From assembly GCA_013298895.1 (NCBI GenBank), contig JAAFJM010000001.1, forward strand, positions 186,001 through 250,000: 64,000 bases of DNA. The letters run 5' to 3'. The translations under genes and the position numbers were made by a program. Origin of the DNA: Bacteroidota bacterium (GTDB lineage Bacteria > Bacteroidota > Bacteroidia > UKL13-3). A model generated the notes under the pieces. The model was not told the DNA's origin and did no database searches. It worked only from the letters and a program-made list of their open reading frames with translations. Numbering within the stretch: the stretch's first letter is position 1; each line of letters opens with the position of its first letter. Shown here piece by piece: positions 27,276 to 36,490 of this stretch.

Positions 27276-29153
27276 TTATTTTTTTGGAATTGCGAAAAAT
27301 GTGCCGTATTCCCCTTCATATAAAAGGTTCAATACTTCTTTAGTAATAGGACTGTTTTTCATTTGATCATGATTGGTTTTGTCTAAAGGTATAATTTCAT
27401 GGGAAAAACCAGAAGAAACTTTTATTTCTTTTGCTGCCGATTCTGCTAATACCACCCCGTCATTAGGTTTGTATGAGTGAGTTGTTCTAAATTCAGGAAT
27501 TACAGTTAGATTTCCAGTACATGGACCTTGCCACTCTGAACCGTTATGACCTCTAAAACGATAATTAGCATAAGCAACATTTACAGGTTGAATACTGCAA
27601 GCGCTATTAGTAGTATTAAAGTTGTAATCGATATTAATATTTACTGGAGGTACGCCAGAATTAATTGGATTATACCTATTGTCTCTACAATCTAAATTGC
27701 CAACAACACGACAGTTTAAAGTTGTATGTGAAACCCTTGCACCTACTATATCCGTTAAATAATAATCATTGGCATTGGTAAGCCAAACTTTAGCTTTGTC
27801 ATAAGAACGATAATTTTCAATGCATGCATTTTTGTTAGAAGTGGCATTGTATCCTAGTAATCCTAAACCCCAATTAAATCCAAGGAGAAAACTAGATGTA
27901 TAAAATAACGCTTCTTGGTTGCCATAATGGTTGGCCATGATTTGCTCATAATTACTGAGGGCATCAAATTCATTAATCATGCCATAAACACTTACTTCTA
28001 ATTGTTCATCCTTATCATATCCAAAAATAATTTCTTGATCTTTTAGTTCATCTTCCCCTAAAGCAAGTACACTACTCATAAACTTCCATAATACTGGTGC
28101 CTTTTCTACTCCATAAAACTGAACAACAGGTGCTTCTAGTTCATATTCTGAAAGACCTTGAACATGACCATTTGGTGAATTATATCCAGTTAAATATTTT
28201 GATCCATTGTAATAATCTAAGGTTGTTCTTTTGTAATAATTATCTAATGCAAATGGAATAATTGATTTTGAGACCAAACCACAACTTGAATTGACTATTT
28301 TTTCCTGCATGTCACTAGATATTAATAGCTTTGTGCCAAAATTACTGTTGATTTTAGGAATAACATAAGCTCCAGTCAAACTTTTGCAAGCCTCAAGCAT
28401 AAAATTAGGGACTTTATTACTTAAATCAGGCCTTGTATTATTTAATATTTCAGCACCGTCATGAGGAGTACCAAAAGTGACAAGCCCATGAGGAAGGTTT
28501 TTGAAAGTGTTAGGATTAATGGCACTTTGCCTTAGCCATTCTCTACCCACAATGCCACCTTGACTGTGAGCTATAATAAAGTCCTTTGAGGTTCTTTCTG
28601 TTATTGGTACTTCATTGTCCATATAATCTTCAACATCTTGTGTAGCAGATAGTATTCCTAAATCTTCACTATATAGTTGGATAGGATGAGAGCCAGAAGA
28701 AGGTATACCACGATATGAGTTTGCTTTTCGCGCGGGAAATACTACTTCATTATTTTTCATAACACCATACTCAGTAGCTTGTGCAGCTACAGCCCAAGAT
28801 CCGGTAGTGCCATTTAATCCATGTATCCAAAAAATATTAACATCGCCTGGTGATTTCCCTAAACCACCACTTCCAATTACCAAAGTAGTGGTATCAATGG
28901 CCGCAGAATCAAAGTGCATAGAGTCGCTTGGTTCAAATGGCAAATCTCTCAATAAAGGTGGTTTGGAAAGTCGGAAGCAAGGATCAAATTCAGGCATTGC
29001 ATACAAATCCAATCCATGTTTTTGCAATTGCAATTTTAATGAATCCTCGTGCTTAAAATTATTAAGCTTAACTTGATTTTCTTGTGCTTTAGTTAAATTG
29101 ATATGAATCAAAATACTAAAGATTATAACTAAATGTTTTGTATATTTTTTCAT
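27276..29153 (-). CDS. Secreted lipase-like alpha/beta hydrolase
   Basis: A 625-residue protein with signal peptide (ending LTKAQ). An alpha/beta-hydrolase domain covers about residues 100-330. The oxyanion-hole strand is IFWIHGLNGTTGSW (HG at 111-112), the nucleophile elbow is AHSQGGIVG with S197, and FGTPHDGAEIL is typical of triacylglycerol lipases and related esterases. The C-terminal half has no recognised domain and no T9SS sorting domain. It could act in the periplasm or be surface-held by operon partners. Substrate unknown. Confidence 0.8.
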   Translation of the reverse strand: MKKYTKHLVIIFSILIHINLTKAQENQVKLNNFKHEDSLKLQLQKHGLDLYAMPEFDPCFRLSKPPLLRDLPFEPSDSMHFDSAAIDTTTLVIGSGGLGKSPGDVNIFWIHGLNGTTGSWAVAAQATEYGVMKNNEVVFPARKANSYRGIPSSGSHPIQLYSEDLGILSATQDVEDYMDNEVPITERTSKDFIIAHSQGGIVGREWLRQSAINPNTFKNLPHGLVTFGTPHDGAEILNNTRPDLSNKVPNFMLEACKSLTGAYVIPKINSNFGTKLLISSDMQEKIVNSSCGLVSKSIIPFALDNYYKRTTLDYYNGSKYLTGYNSPNGHVQGLSEYELEAPVVQFYGVEKAPVLWKFMSSVLALGEDELKDQEIIFGYDKDEQLEVSVYGMINEFDALSNYEQIMANHYGNQEALFYTSSFLLGFNWGLGLLGYNATSNKNACIENYRSYDKAKVWLTNANDYYLTDIVGARVSHTTLNCRVVGNLDCRDNRYNPINSGVPPVNINIDYNFNTTNSACSIQPVNVAYANYRFRGHNGSEWQGPCTGNLTVIPEFRTTHSYKPNDGVVLAESAAKEIKVSSGFSHEIIPLDKTNHDQMKNSPITKEVLNLLYEGEYGTFFAIPKK

Positions 29154-29167
29154 TGTGTTAATATTTA

Positions 29168-30199
29168 TTAGTGTTTAAAAAAATTTGCAGTTAAGGAAAT
29201 TTGATTATTAGTTATTACTTGTAAAACATATTGACCAGGGGGTATATTTGGTAAATTCACCAAAAAAGTATTTTGGTTATTGTTATCAATATTGATAGTA
29301 TTTCCATTTAATACATTGATAACTTTAACACTGGAAATACTATTTGCTTCGTTAAGTTGAACAGCCGCAGTAAATACTCCCTCGTTAGGATTTGGGTAAA
29401 TATTTATACTTTCAGTTTTTTCTAAAGATTTACTAATTAGTTTTCCATTATCCTGAATATCATATTCATTATAGTAAATAAGTTTTACATCAGTAATGCA
29501 TGGCCCTTTAATCGAATATAGGAACCTTTCTGTTTTATCAATTTTTAGTAAAAAACCTTTATTGTCTAAATATGGCTCATAGCCTTTAGTTTCCTTAGTT
29601 TTTACCCCATCATTATCCGTATATTCTGTTAAAATAGTATAATTGTTTTTATTGAACGTTATACTTTTTGTAGGTAATATCATTTTTGTAATACCATTAG
29701 CCACATTTTTAACTATAATATTTTGGGTTGTTAATTGAGCAATCGCATTTTCGGTGAACTCAGGGAAGGCAGTTAAACCAGGGTGATAGCCATTGCTTTG
29801 AATAAAAAGCTTCCTTTTATTTCTATCTATTATTTGTTCAGGTGAATAAGCAATGCTTTTCATTAAATTGCCGGATTCATCATATAATTCTATGTTATTA
29901 GAAGTATATCTGAATTCTTTGGCTAGTTTCATCCAGTTTTTTTTGTATTCATTATTGTCAACTTTTACTTTAAATTCTGTTTCAAAAGCACTATTAATAG
30001 ATTGAGAATATGTTTTTTCAACAACTTTTAATTCATGCTTTATCTTTTCTGTCTCTGTTACAATCTTTAAATCAGCAGTATCAATTATTCCATAATTATA
30101 CTCTACAATTTTATTAGTTTGTTTGTAAATAATATTCTGCCCAAACGCAAATGTTTGCATAAAACAAAATATTACAATAACTATATTTATTTTTTTCAT
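29168..30199 (-). CDS. T9SS-secreted protein of unknown function
   Basis: A 343-residue protein: signal peptide (ending FAFGQ), a globular part of about 240 residues with no recognised domain, and a T9SS type A sorting domain at the end (SINIYPNPNEGVFTAAV ... PPGQYVLQVITN). It is the first gene of the minus-strand four-gene operon that continues into the lipase-like gene 14 bp later. Its long 5' leader seems to fold. Confidence 0.8.
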   Translation of the reverse strand: MKKINIVIVIFCFMQTFAFGQNIIYKQTNKIVEYNYGIIDTADLKIVTETEKIKHELKVVEKTYSQSINSAFETEFKVKVDNNEYKKNWMKLAKEFRYTSNNIELYDESGNLMKSIAYSPEQIIDRNKRKLFIQSNGYHPGLTAFPEFTENAIAQLTTQNIIVKNVANGITKMILPTKSITFNKNNYTILTEYTDNDGVKTKETKGYEPYLDNKGFLLKIDKTERFLYSIKGPCITDVKLIYYNEYDIQDNGKLISKSLEKTESINIYPNPNEGVFTAAVQLNEANSISSVKVINVLNGNTINIDNNNQNTFLVNLPNIPPGQYVLQVITNNQISLTANFFKH

Positions 30200-30240
30200 T
30201 TTGTTTGATTAATATTTGAAATTCGTTGAAATTAAAATTG

Positions 30241-30408
30241 AGTGCTTTTACTTTCAATTGGTGCCAAAGCGCAAGCAACCTAGGCCATACACGCAGTATT
30301 GCATTTTATAATTTTTTAGCTACTTTCGCAGCTAGATAGGGTGAAGTTTTATTAGCATAACAAGCACTTTATTAAAGGCTTACCTTAGTTGCCGCTTTGG
30401 TAAGCCTT
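30241..30408 (-). ncRNA. Candidate structured RNA leader with pseudoknot
   Basis: Read on the minus strand, this 168-nt stretch upstream of the T9SS/lipase operon has compatible helices. There is a perfect 10-bp hairpin (30399-30408 with 30375-30384). A 7-bp hairpin capped by a GAAA tetraloop lies at 30317-30334. A 7-bp closing stem pairs 30362-30368 with 30241-30247. Long-range pairing joins the loop of the first hairpin (30388-30398) to 30266-30279: GTTGC with GCAAC and CGCTTT with AAAGCG, with a 3-nt bulge. The GAAA loop and a G-U pair favour the minus strand. I do not recognise the class. A riboswitch-like leader is possible. Confidence 0.4.
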
Positions 30409-30667
30409 GTCTTTTAACAAACTTCAAAATATTTTTTTTTAATTGCAAGTGATTTTTTAAAATCAAAATCAAATTGTTTATTATCAAACATATAATTTAT
30501 ATTAAATATAATATTTTAAGTATTTTAAAGCATATTTTTTCATAAAACTGCTGGTTAAATAATAAAAAGTAACACTAGAAAAAAAATACGTTTATTTAAA
30601 TAATTTAATATTGTCTTCAACTTAATGCTAAATTACTTTCATAAAGCTCTTTCTATAAACAAACAAC
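30409..30667. other. AT-rich divergent promoter region
   Basis: No gene is visible in this very AT-rich spacer between the minus-strand T9SS/lipase operon and yyaL. A TATGTTTG box (minus strand, 30485-30492) fits the TAnnTTTG -7 consensus and could start the structured leader transcript, but no good -33 TTG was found at the right spacing. Confidence 0.35.
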
Positions 30668-32677
30668 ATGACCACATCACCTAAATATACCAATGCATTA
30701 ATTCATGCTTCAAGTCCTTATTTATTGCAACACGCACACAATCCAGTAAATTGGGTAGAGTGGAGCGAAGAAACGCTGCAAAGGGCCAAAAACGAAGACA
30801 AAATGATATTGGTAAGTATAGGTTATTCGGCTTGCCATTGGTGCCATGTAATGGAACACGAAAGTTTTGAAAACGAAGAAGTGGCCGAACTGATGAACCA
30901 ACACTTTATTTGCATAAAAGTAGATAGAGAAGAACGCCCCGATATTGACCAAATTTATATGGATGCAGTGCAATTGCTAACAGGCAGAGGAGGTTGGCCG
31001 TTAAACTGTTTTGCATTGCCCGATGGAAGACCCCTGCATGGTGGTACTTATTTTCCTATTGAGCAATGGAAAAAAACATTGCAATCCATTGCCGATTTTT
31101 ATAGAGATAGAAAAGAAGAAGCTTTTCAATATGCGGCTGAATTAACCAGTGGCATCAATAAATTAGACCATATTATTCCTGTAGAAAATGCAGAAATTAA
31201 ACTTGAAACCATTGATAAAGCAGTGGAAAACTGGAGCAAAAACTTCGATTTAATTTATGGCGGTTATAATTGGGCACCCAAATTCCCTATGCCTAATAAT
31301 TGGGTGTTTTATTTACAATATTACAAACAAAGCAATAATCCTTTGTATTTAGATGCTGTTATTAAAACACTAGATGGCATGGCAAATGGCGGCATTTTTG
31401 ATCAAATAGAAGGAGGATTTGCGCGCTACAGTACCGATTTATATTGGAAAGCACCTCATTTTGAAAAAATGCTTTACGATAATGGTCAGCTTGTGGGTTT
31501 ATATGCCAACGCTTATCAGTTAACTAAAAATAACCTTTACAAAGACATTGTTTACAAAACCCACCAATTTTTACAACATGAACTAACCCACGAAACAGGT
31601 TTATTTTATTCGGCCTTAGATGCCGATAGCGAAGGTGTAGAAGGAAAATATTATATATGGACACGCCAAGAATTGGTAAGTATTTTAGGCGATGATGAAC
31701 CTTTGTTTAGCATTTATTATTCGGTAGATGCATATGGAAATTGGGAACATGGGGCTAATATTTTATACAAAACACGCAGCCACGAAGGGTTAGAAAAATT
31801 AACGGGTAAAACCATTATTGAAATAGAACAAATCATAAAAAAATGCAATACCTTATTGCTTACCGAACGCAATAAAAAAACCAAACCGGGACTAGATGAT
31901 AAAGTAATCACAAGCTGGAATGCATTGATAATTTCAGGCTATTGCGAAGCTTTTAAAGCATTTGGAGAAAATGCATTTTATACCACAGCACAAAAGGCAT
32001 TGGATAGCATTTTACAATACCTTTGGGTAGATAAAACTTTATATCGAATTTATAAAAATGGTAAAATTAGCATTCCGGGTTTTGCAGAAGATTATGCTTG
32101 TTTAACCAAAGCTTTGATTGATTTTTACCAAATTAGTTTTGACGAAAAATATTTAATAAAAGCCAACGAGTTAATGGAACTAAGCAAGGCTTATTTTTAT
32201 AGCGAAGAAAAAAAATTGTTTTACTTTAAATCGAATACGGATGCTGCTTTGATAGCGCGCAAGTTAGATTTAACCGATGATGTAATACCAAGTGCCAACA
32301 GCATATTTGGGCATTGTTTGCAAGCCTTGAGTTTTTATTTTAGCAATAACCATTACGAAAAAATGGTGGATGACATGCTGCTTTTGGTGCAGCAAAAATT
32401 TGCCAAAACTACCAGCAGTTATACCAATTGGATGCAATTAAGTTTAAATAAACTACAAGGGGTAAAACAAATAGTAATAGCCGGACCCGAAGCCAAAAAT
32501 TATTTTGAGCAATTAAACCAAAACTATTTGCCCAATACCCTTTTTGCATTGGCAGCAGAACAATCGGTTATTTCCTTGGTAAAAGACAAATTACCCATAG
32601 AAAACAAAACCACCATTTATATTTGCCAAGATAAAACTTGCGGATTGCCTGTGTTTAGTTTGGAAGGGATAGGTTAA
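30668..32677 (+). CDS. yyaL: YyaL-like DUF255 thioredoxin-domain protein
   Basis: A 669-residue protein of the YyaL/SSP411 family. The N-terminal DUF255 thioredoxin-like domain holds [12 protein letters not shown] and the CxxC motif in [14 protein letters not shown]. The rest is an alpha/alpha-toroid resembling glycan-processing enzymes ([29 protein letters not shown]). The biochemical role of the family is not settled. No signal peptide is seen. Its last ~70 bp (from 32607) recur twice downstream at 34232 and 36648, marking the edge of an accessory island. Confidence 0.92.
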   Translation: MTTSPKYTNALIHASSPYLLQHAHNPVNWVEWSEETLQRAKNEDKMILVSIGYSACHWCHVMEHESFENEEVAELMNQHFICIKVDREERPDIDQIYMDAVQLLTGRGGWPLNCFALPDGRPLHGGTYFPIEQWKKTLQSIADFYRDRKEEAFQYAAELTSGINKLDHIIPVENAEIKLETIDKAVENWSKNFDLIYGGYNWAPKFPMPNNWVFYLQYYKQSNNPLYLDAVIKTLDGMANGGIFDQIEGGFARYSTDLYWKAPHFEKMLYDNGQLVGLYANAYQLTKNNLYKDIVYKTHQFLQHELTHETGLFYSALDADSEGVEGKYYIWTRQELVSILGDDEPLFSIYYSVDAYGNWEHGANILYKTRSHEGLEKLTGKTIIEIEQIIKKCNTLLLTERNKKTKPGLDDKVITSWNALIISGYCEAFKAFGENAFYTTAQKALDSILQYLWVDKTLYRIYKNGKISIPGFAEDYACLTKALIDFYQISFDEKYLIKANELMELSKAYFYSEEKKLFYFKSNTDAALIARKLDLTDDVIPSANSIFGHCLQALSFYFSNNHYEKMVDDMLLLVQQKFAKTTSSYTNWMQLSLNKLQGVKQIVIAGPEAKNYFEQLNQNYLPNTLFALAAEQSVISLVKDKLPIENKTTIYICQDKTCGLPVFSLEGIG

Positions 32678-32697
32678 AAAATTCTTTATTATTTTAT

Positions 32698-32803
32698 ACC
32701 GCAAAGGTCACTAAGGTTTTTCGCAATGAACGCAAAGATTTGATTTAAAACTGAAACTTCTTTTTGCGAACTTTGCTTTTGCCTTTGTGTACTTTGCGTT
32801 TAA
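32698..32803. repeat. ACCGCAAAGG palindromic repeat, copy 1
   Basis: A ~106-bp imperfect palindrome beginning ACCGCAAAGGTCACTAAGG and ending CTTTGTGTACTTTGCG. Inner words CGCAATGAACGCAAAG and TTTTTGCGAACTTTGC pair with each other. A second copy, about 90% identical, lies at 36739-36842. In both places it follows a copy of the yyaL 3' end by about 20 bp. Confidence 0.8.
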
Positions 32804-32912
32804 ATTATTTCTTATTAAATGTAATATATACAAATTGTATTATCCGCAATCGCTAGCTTCCCGCAAGTATGCCTATTAAAAAGCCTTTGGCAAAAAAATA
32901 CCAAAACCGCTT

Positions 32913-33098
32913 TAGGTAATAATAACTTGTTTGGTTGCAGCAAAAGAATATTGATAAAAAAATAAGGAGACCTTTTGATGGTTTTTAGTGTAAAAAATTA
33001 AATTCGTAAAATATAAAATGTGTTAAAAGTTACATAAAGCCAACACTAATAAATAGGCTTTGTATAGTTTTGTTACATATATAAACAAGTTATGTAGC
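32913..33098 (+). repeat. Upstream module of cargo cassette 1 (with promoter-like box)
   Basis: About 185 bp directly before the TIR gene, repeated before the orphan gene at 35611-35798 with roughly 85% identity. Shared words include GACCTTTTGATGGTTTTTAG, TGTAAAAAATTAAATTCGTA, ATATAAAATGTGTTA and TAGTTTTGTTACA. TAGTTTTG at 33065-33072 matches the -7 consensus and lies 52 bp before the start codon. In the other copy the distance is 46 bp, so the module plausibly supplies the promoter. Identity ends just after AAACAAGTTAT, some 25 bp short of the cargo start codon. Confidence 0.8.
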
Positions 33099-33123
33099 AT
33101 TTTAAAACGACACCTACAAAAAT

Positions 33124-34062
33124 ATGAACGCACTTGAAAAGATAAAGTTAATTGACGACATAGGAACTACATTACAATCACGTATGACATTTTCTGAAAT
33201 TGACGCTTATTTCAGTGCCTATGGAATTCCAACTGACCATCAGCCGAGTTATAATAGTAAAAGGGTTTATGTTAAAGAAATTCTTCCAAAAATTAATGAT
33301 GACATAGTAATTCAAATTGCCAATGAGCTACAAATAGAACATAATTATAATAACAAGTTGCCTACATTTAAAGACTCGACAACTACTTTTTGGAAGACAG
33401 GCCATTTCAAATTATTTATAAGCCATCTTTCGGCATTCAAAAAAACAATTGGACATTTAAAGACAGATTTAGAAAAATATGGTATCAGTTCTTTTGTAGC
33501 ACATGAAGACATCGAACCAACCAAGGAATGGCAAGAAGAAATAGAAAAAGGACTTTTTTCAATGGATGCTTTGTGTGCGGTTTTAATGCCTGGATTCAAA
33601 GAGAGTAATTGGACAGATCAGGAGGTTGGAGTTGCAGTCGGACGTGGAGTACTTGTAATACCAATAAGAAAAGAACTCGACCCATATGGCTTCATAGGAA
33701 AATATCAAGGTTTTCAAGCGGTAGGGAAAAATGTTGATCAAGTTGGAGAAGCAATTTTTTTAATAATTTCTAAGAATCCAAAGACTCGTAACAGAATAAT
33801 TTCCTGCTTAGTTGATTTGCTCTTGCTTTCAAATAATAAGACTGAAGCGTTAGAGAGAATAAATGCGATAAGGAAAATTAATGACTTACCTAAAGAAAGA
33901 GTTATTCAAATGAAAACTGGATTTACAGAAAATGACAACCTCAAGGACATCGAAATAATTAGAAATTTCAATGAACTGATTAAGCTATATAATATTCAAG
34001 GAGTAAAACTTAAAGATTTTGACAAGGTTCAAGAAAAAGAAAGTGATGACTTACCTTTTTAA
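33124..34062 (+). CDS. TIR-domain protein with SSB-like C-terminal tail
   Basis: A 312-residue soluble protein. Residues 1-90 form a mostly helical N-terminal region not recognised. Residues 95-205 are a TIR domain: box 1 KLFISHLSAF (96-105), HEDIEPTKEWQEEIEKGL in the BB-loop region, and SNWTDQEVGVAVGRG, whose E167 sits where catalytic TIR domains carry the NAD-hydrolysing glutamate. A helical C-terminal region ends in EKESDDLPF. That tail equals the DDLPF end of the SSB-like DUF3127 protein encoded 2.9 kb downstream. Frequent GAC and ACA codons differ from the neighbours. A defence NADase is likely from the domain but unproven. Confidence 0.85.
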   Translation: MNALEKIKLIDDIGTTLQSRMTFSEIDAYFSAYGIPTDHQPSYNSKRVYVKEILPKINDDIVIQIANELQIEHNYNNKLPTFKDSTTTFWKTGHFKLFISHLSAFKKTIGHLKTDLEKYGISSFVAHEDIEPTKEWQEEIEKGLFSMDALCAVLMPGFKESNWTDQEVGVAVGRGVLVIPIRKELDPYGFIGKYQGFQAVGKNVDQVGEAIFLIISKNPKTRNRIISCLVDLLLLSNNKTEALERINAIRKINDLPKERVIQMKTGFTENDNLKDIEIIRNFNELIKLYNIQGVKLKDFDKVQEKESDDLPF

Positions 34063-34091
34063 AATGAACTAAGAAAAAACGATAGATAATA

Positions 34092-34290
34092 GGCGTTTGG
34101 AAAAAAAGCAGGTTCAGTGCTTAAATGAACATTCGGTTTTCAAATAAACATTAGTGCTAAACGGAAATTAAGTGGTTTTAAATCCGCCAACTCCTTGTAG
34201 CTTAAAATCGTTACCTCAACCCCATTTATATAAAACTACCATTTACATTTGCTAAGATAAAACTTGCGGATTGCCTGTGTTTAGGTTGGA
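34092..34290 (+). repeat. Downstream module of cargo cassette 1 plus partial yyaL 3' copy
   Basis: The first part (34092-34231) shares GGTTCAGTGCT, CCGCCAACT, TTACCTCAACCCCATTTATA and intervening words with the module after the orphan gene (36491-36647). It runs into 34232-34290, a degenerate copy of the last bases of yyaL (ACTACCATTTACATTTGC, AAGATAAAACTTGCGGATTG). The copy diverges before the yyaL stop codon. No coding capacity. Confidence 0.75.
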
Positions 34291-34665
34291 AAACCTCATC
34301 TGTGGTTAAATAATAAAATTAACCCCACTATCCGTAAAGTTAGCAAAGCGCTCAAGGGATTTATAATGAATGTAGTGTCTCCAACATTGGCCTAAAAAGT
34401 AAAGTTATTTGCATTTGTTTTACCGAAGCGTTATCAATAGCATAGAAAACCAATTTTATTTACTTTTTTTTTATACTTTTATAGGCATATTTAAACTCAT
34501 TTTGTTTCCTTTAGCTAACGGATTTACAGTCTGTTGTTAGTGTTCATGATTTAAAAACGAAAGACATAGACATTGACAAAACAAATACAAATACCAAAAA
34601 ATATTTACATTTAAACTTTTATAGCAAACTCCATTCATTATAAAAAACAGCTACTAATAAAAAAA
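34291..34665. other. Spacer before the SDR gene
   Basis: No gene is visible on either strand. A 30-bp AT-rich word (CAATTTTATTTACTTT and following) at 34451-34480 recurs at 35490-35518 beyond the SDR gene, so the SDR gene too is framed by a short direct repeat. A TTGTTAGTG-containing palindrome-like stretch lies near 34520-34540. Confidence 0.45.
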
Positions 34666-35367
34666 ATGATAGTATTAAAAGACAAAAATGCTTTAGTGAC
34701 AGGATCGAGCCGTGGCATTGGGCAACAGATAGTAGAGGGTTTAGCAAAATTAGGTTGCAACGTAATTGTACATGGGCGAACAAAAGAAAGTTGCACTACT
34801 ACTCTTCAGCTTTTACAAAAATATCCTGTGAAAAAATATTGCGTTTATGGTGTTTTGTCTGATGAGAATCAGGTCAATGATTTGATTAAGCAAGTACAAA
34901 ATTTAAATATTAGGATTGATATTTTATATAACAATGCAGCAATAATGACACCATATCAGCAAGATTATTGGAAGCACAGTTGGGAGGATTGGATGATGAG
35001 TATGAAAGTGAATGTTTTTGCAATGTATAGTTTGTGTAGTTCATTTATTCCACCAATGATTGAGAACGGTTTTGGACGAATAATTAATCTTACTTCAAGT
35101 ATAAAAGACCAACCAGAACTCGCACCTTATGGAGCATCAAAATGGGCAGTTAATAAATTGACTGAAGATATCGCAATAAAACTTGTTGGCACTGGCGTTA
35201 GAATAAATACCCTTGACCCAGGATGGCTTCGAACTGACTTAGGGGGTGAATTTGCCGAACATCCTGTAGAAGCAGTTTTGCCTGGAGCTCTTGCCCCAGC
35301 GCTAATTGACGATAATGGGCCAAATGGCGATTTTTTCTCAGCAATTAACCATCATCTTGATTTGTAG
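34666..35367 (+). CDS. Short-chain dehydrogenase/reductase (SDR)
   Basis: A 233-residue classical SDR. The cofactor motif TGSSRGIGQ, the NNAA motif (ILYNNAAIM) and the catalytic YGASKWAVNK (Tyr-x-x-x-Lys) with the upstream Ser in NLTSSIKD are all intact. It would oxidise or reduce a small alcohol/ketone substrate with NAD(P); the substrate cannot be read from sequence. It stands alone between the two repeat-framed cassettes, has a terminator 210 bp downstream, and is flanked by a 30-bp direct repeat, so it is probably part of the acquired island. Confidence 0.88.
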   Translation: MIVLKDKNALVTGSSRGIGQQIVEGLAKLGCNVIVHGRTKESCTTTLQLLQKYPVKKYCVYGVLSDENQVNDLIKQVQNLNIRIDILYNNAAIMTPYQQDYWKHSWEDWMMSMKVNVFAMYSLCSSFIPPMIENGFGRIINLTSSIKDQPELAPYGASKWAVNKLTEDIAIKLVGTGVRINTLDPGWLRTDLGGEFAEHPVEAVLPGALAPALIDDNGPNGDFFSAINHHLDL

Positions 35368-35578
35368 TTTTGCTTTTAAATACAACCAACAACGTAAACT
35401 AAGCATAGTTGTAGCAAAGCAATATGTTATAATAATGTATTATGGTTATGTGGGATAAATAGTTCCATGTGTTTTGACTATTAAAAAAACAATTTTATTT
35501 ACTTTGATTTTTATACTTCGCACTCGCTCGCATATTGCGAGGGAACATTTCAATAAGCCTCTGGCTTGCAAAAACTTT
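35368..35578. other. Spacer after the SDR gene
   Basis: No gene is seen. It contains the second copy (35490-35518) of the AT-rich word found before the SDR gene, then a GC-richer stretch with CGCTCGCATATTGCGAGG. Confidence 0.4.
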
Positions 35579-35610
35579 AAACGCTTTAACTAAAACTAAA
35601 GCGTTTTTTT
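35579..35610 (+). terminator. Intrinsic terminator ahead of cassette 2
   Basis: A 10-bp perfect stem AAACGCTTTA / TAAAGCGTTT with an 8-nt loop and a T-run. It insulates the promoter-bearing module of the next cassette from transcription coming from the SDR gene. Confidence 0.8.
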
Positions 35611-35798
35611 AGGTAAGAAGAACTTGTTTTTTGCAGCCAAAGAATAATGATAGAAAAATAAGAAGACCTTTTGATGGTTTTTAGTGTAAAAAATTAAATT
35701 CGTAAAAAATATAAAATGTGTTAGAACTTACAAAAAGCCAATACTAATTAGAAGGCTTTGAGTAGTTTTGTTACACATATAAACAAGTTATAAGCAAC
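35611..35798 (+). repeat. Upstream module of cargo cassette 2 (with promoter-like box)
   Basis: Second copy of the ~185-bp module seen before the TIR gene. The TAGTTTTG box is at 35763-35770 and homology ends after AAACAAGTTAT, about 20 bp before the start codon of the orphan gene. The cargo genes that follow are unrelated, so the module, not the gene, is the conserved unit. Confidence 0.8.
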
Positions 35799-35815
35799 CT
35801 TAGAGACACTGCATC

Positions 35816-36484
35816 ATGGACAAAACACTATCATATTTTGTTTATAGGCCACCCAAATCAAATTCACACGGACATGGGGTGCGGGACAAAAACGTAAGAC
35901 GTGCAACTCAAAACCTTATTGACAGTTTTGTAACTAGTTTTAAAGCGACAACCGACAACAGGCTTCAATTGACGTTAAGTTACGATAAGAATAACGAATT
36001 GCAAAAAGCGCATAAGACAATTGAGAAGCTTAACGAATTCTTAGGTATTTCAAAAAGAGAATGGGACAACGCAGGTTTTGAGAATATGGACAATACAATT
36101 ACTTGGGAAAATGAAAATACAAATATTCTAGAGTTCTTATATTATGTTGAAAAACTAAAAGACGATAGTTATTTACCGTTATCTAGATATTGGATTTCTT
36201 CCTTTTATCAATACGGGAAAAGTCCCGAGCCTAATGGACATATTATGTGTTCAATTGAAGCAGGAAGACTTTTTGTTAGACTGCACTTAATTATCCCTTA
36301 CCCAATTGACAACGATAAATGTTACGAACTGATTTACAAATTTCACAAATCACTTCCTTTTAAATTAAATGGTAATCATTTTAGAAGACTTGGACCAAGT
36401 AAAAGAGGGTATGGACAATGGAAACTAGACGAAGAAACTCAAAAACGACTTGACGAATGTTTAATAAAATCGAAGGCGAAATAA
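35816..36484 (+). CDS. Orphan cargo protein of unknown function
   Basis: A 222-residue soluble protein with no signal peptide and no domain I recognise. Visible features are a basic, His-containing start (RPPKSNSHGHGVRDKNVRR), a central charged region, and a C-terminal GNHFRRLGPSKRGYGQW segment that could bind nucleic acid. Codon use (GAC, ACA) resembles the TIR gene more than the neighbours. It shares both flanking modules with the TIR gene, so it was probably captured at the same kind of site. A defence or stress role is only inferred from that company. Confidence 0.7.
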   Translation: MDKTLSYFVYRPPKSNSHGHGVRDKNVRRATQNLIDSFVTSFKATTDNRLQLTLSYDKNNELQKAHKTIEKLNEFLGISKREWDNAGFENMDNTITWENENTNILEFLYYVEKLKDDSYLPLSRYWISSFYQYGKSPEPNGHIMCSIEAGRLFVRLHLIIPYPIDNDKCYELIYKFHKSLPFKLNGNHFRRLGPSKRGYGQWKLDEETQKRLDECLIKSKAK

Positions 36485-36490
36485 AGGCTG

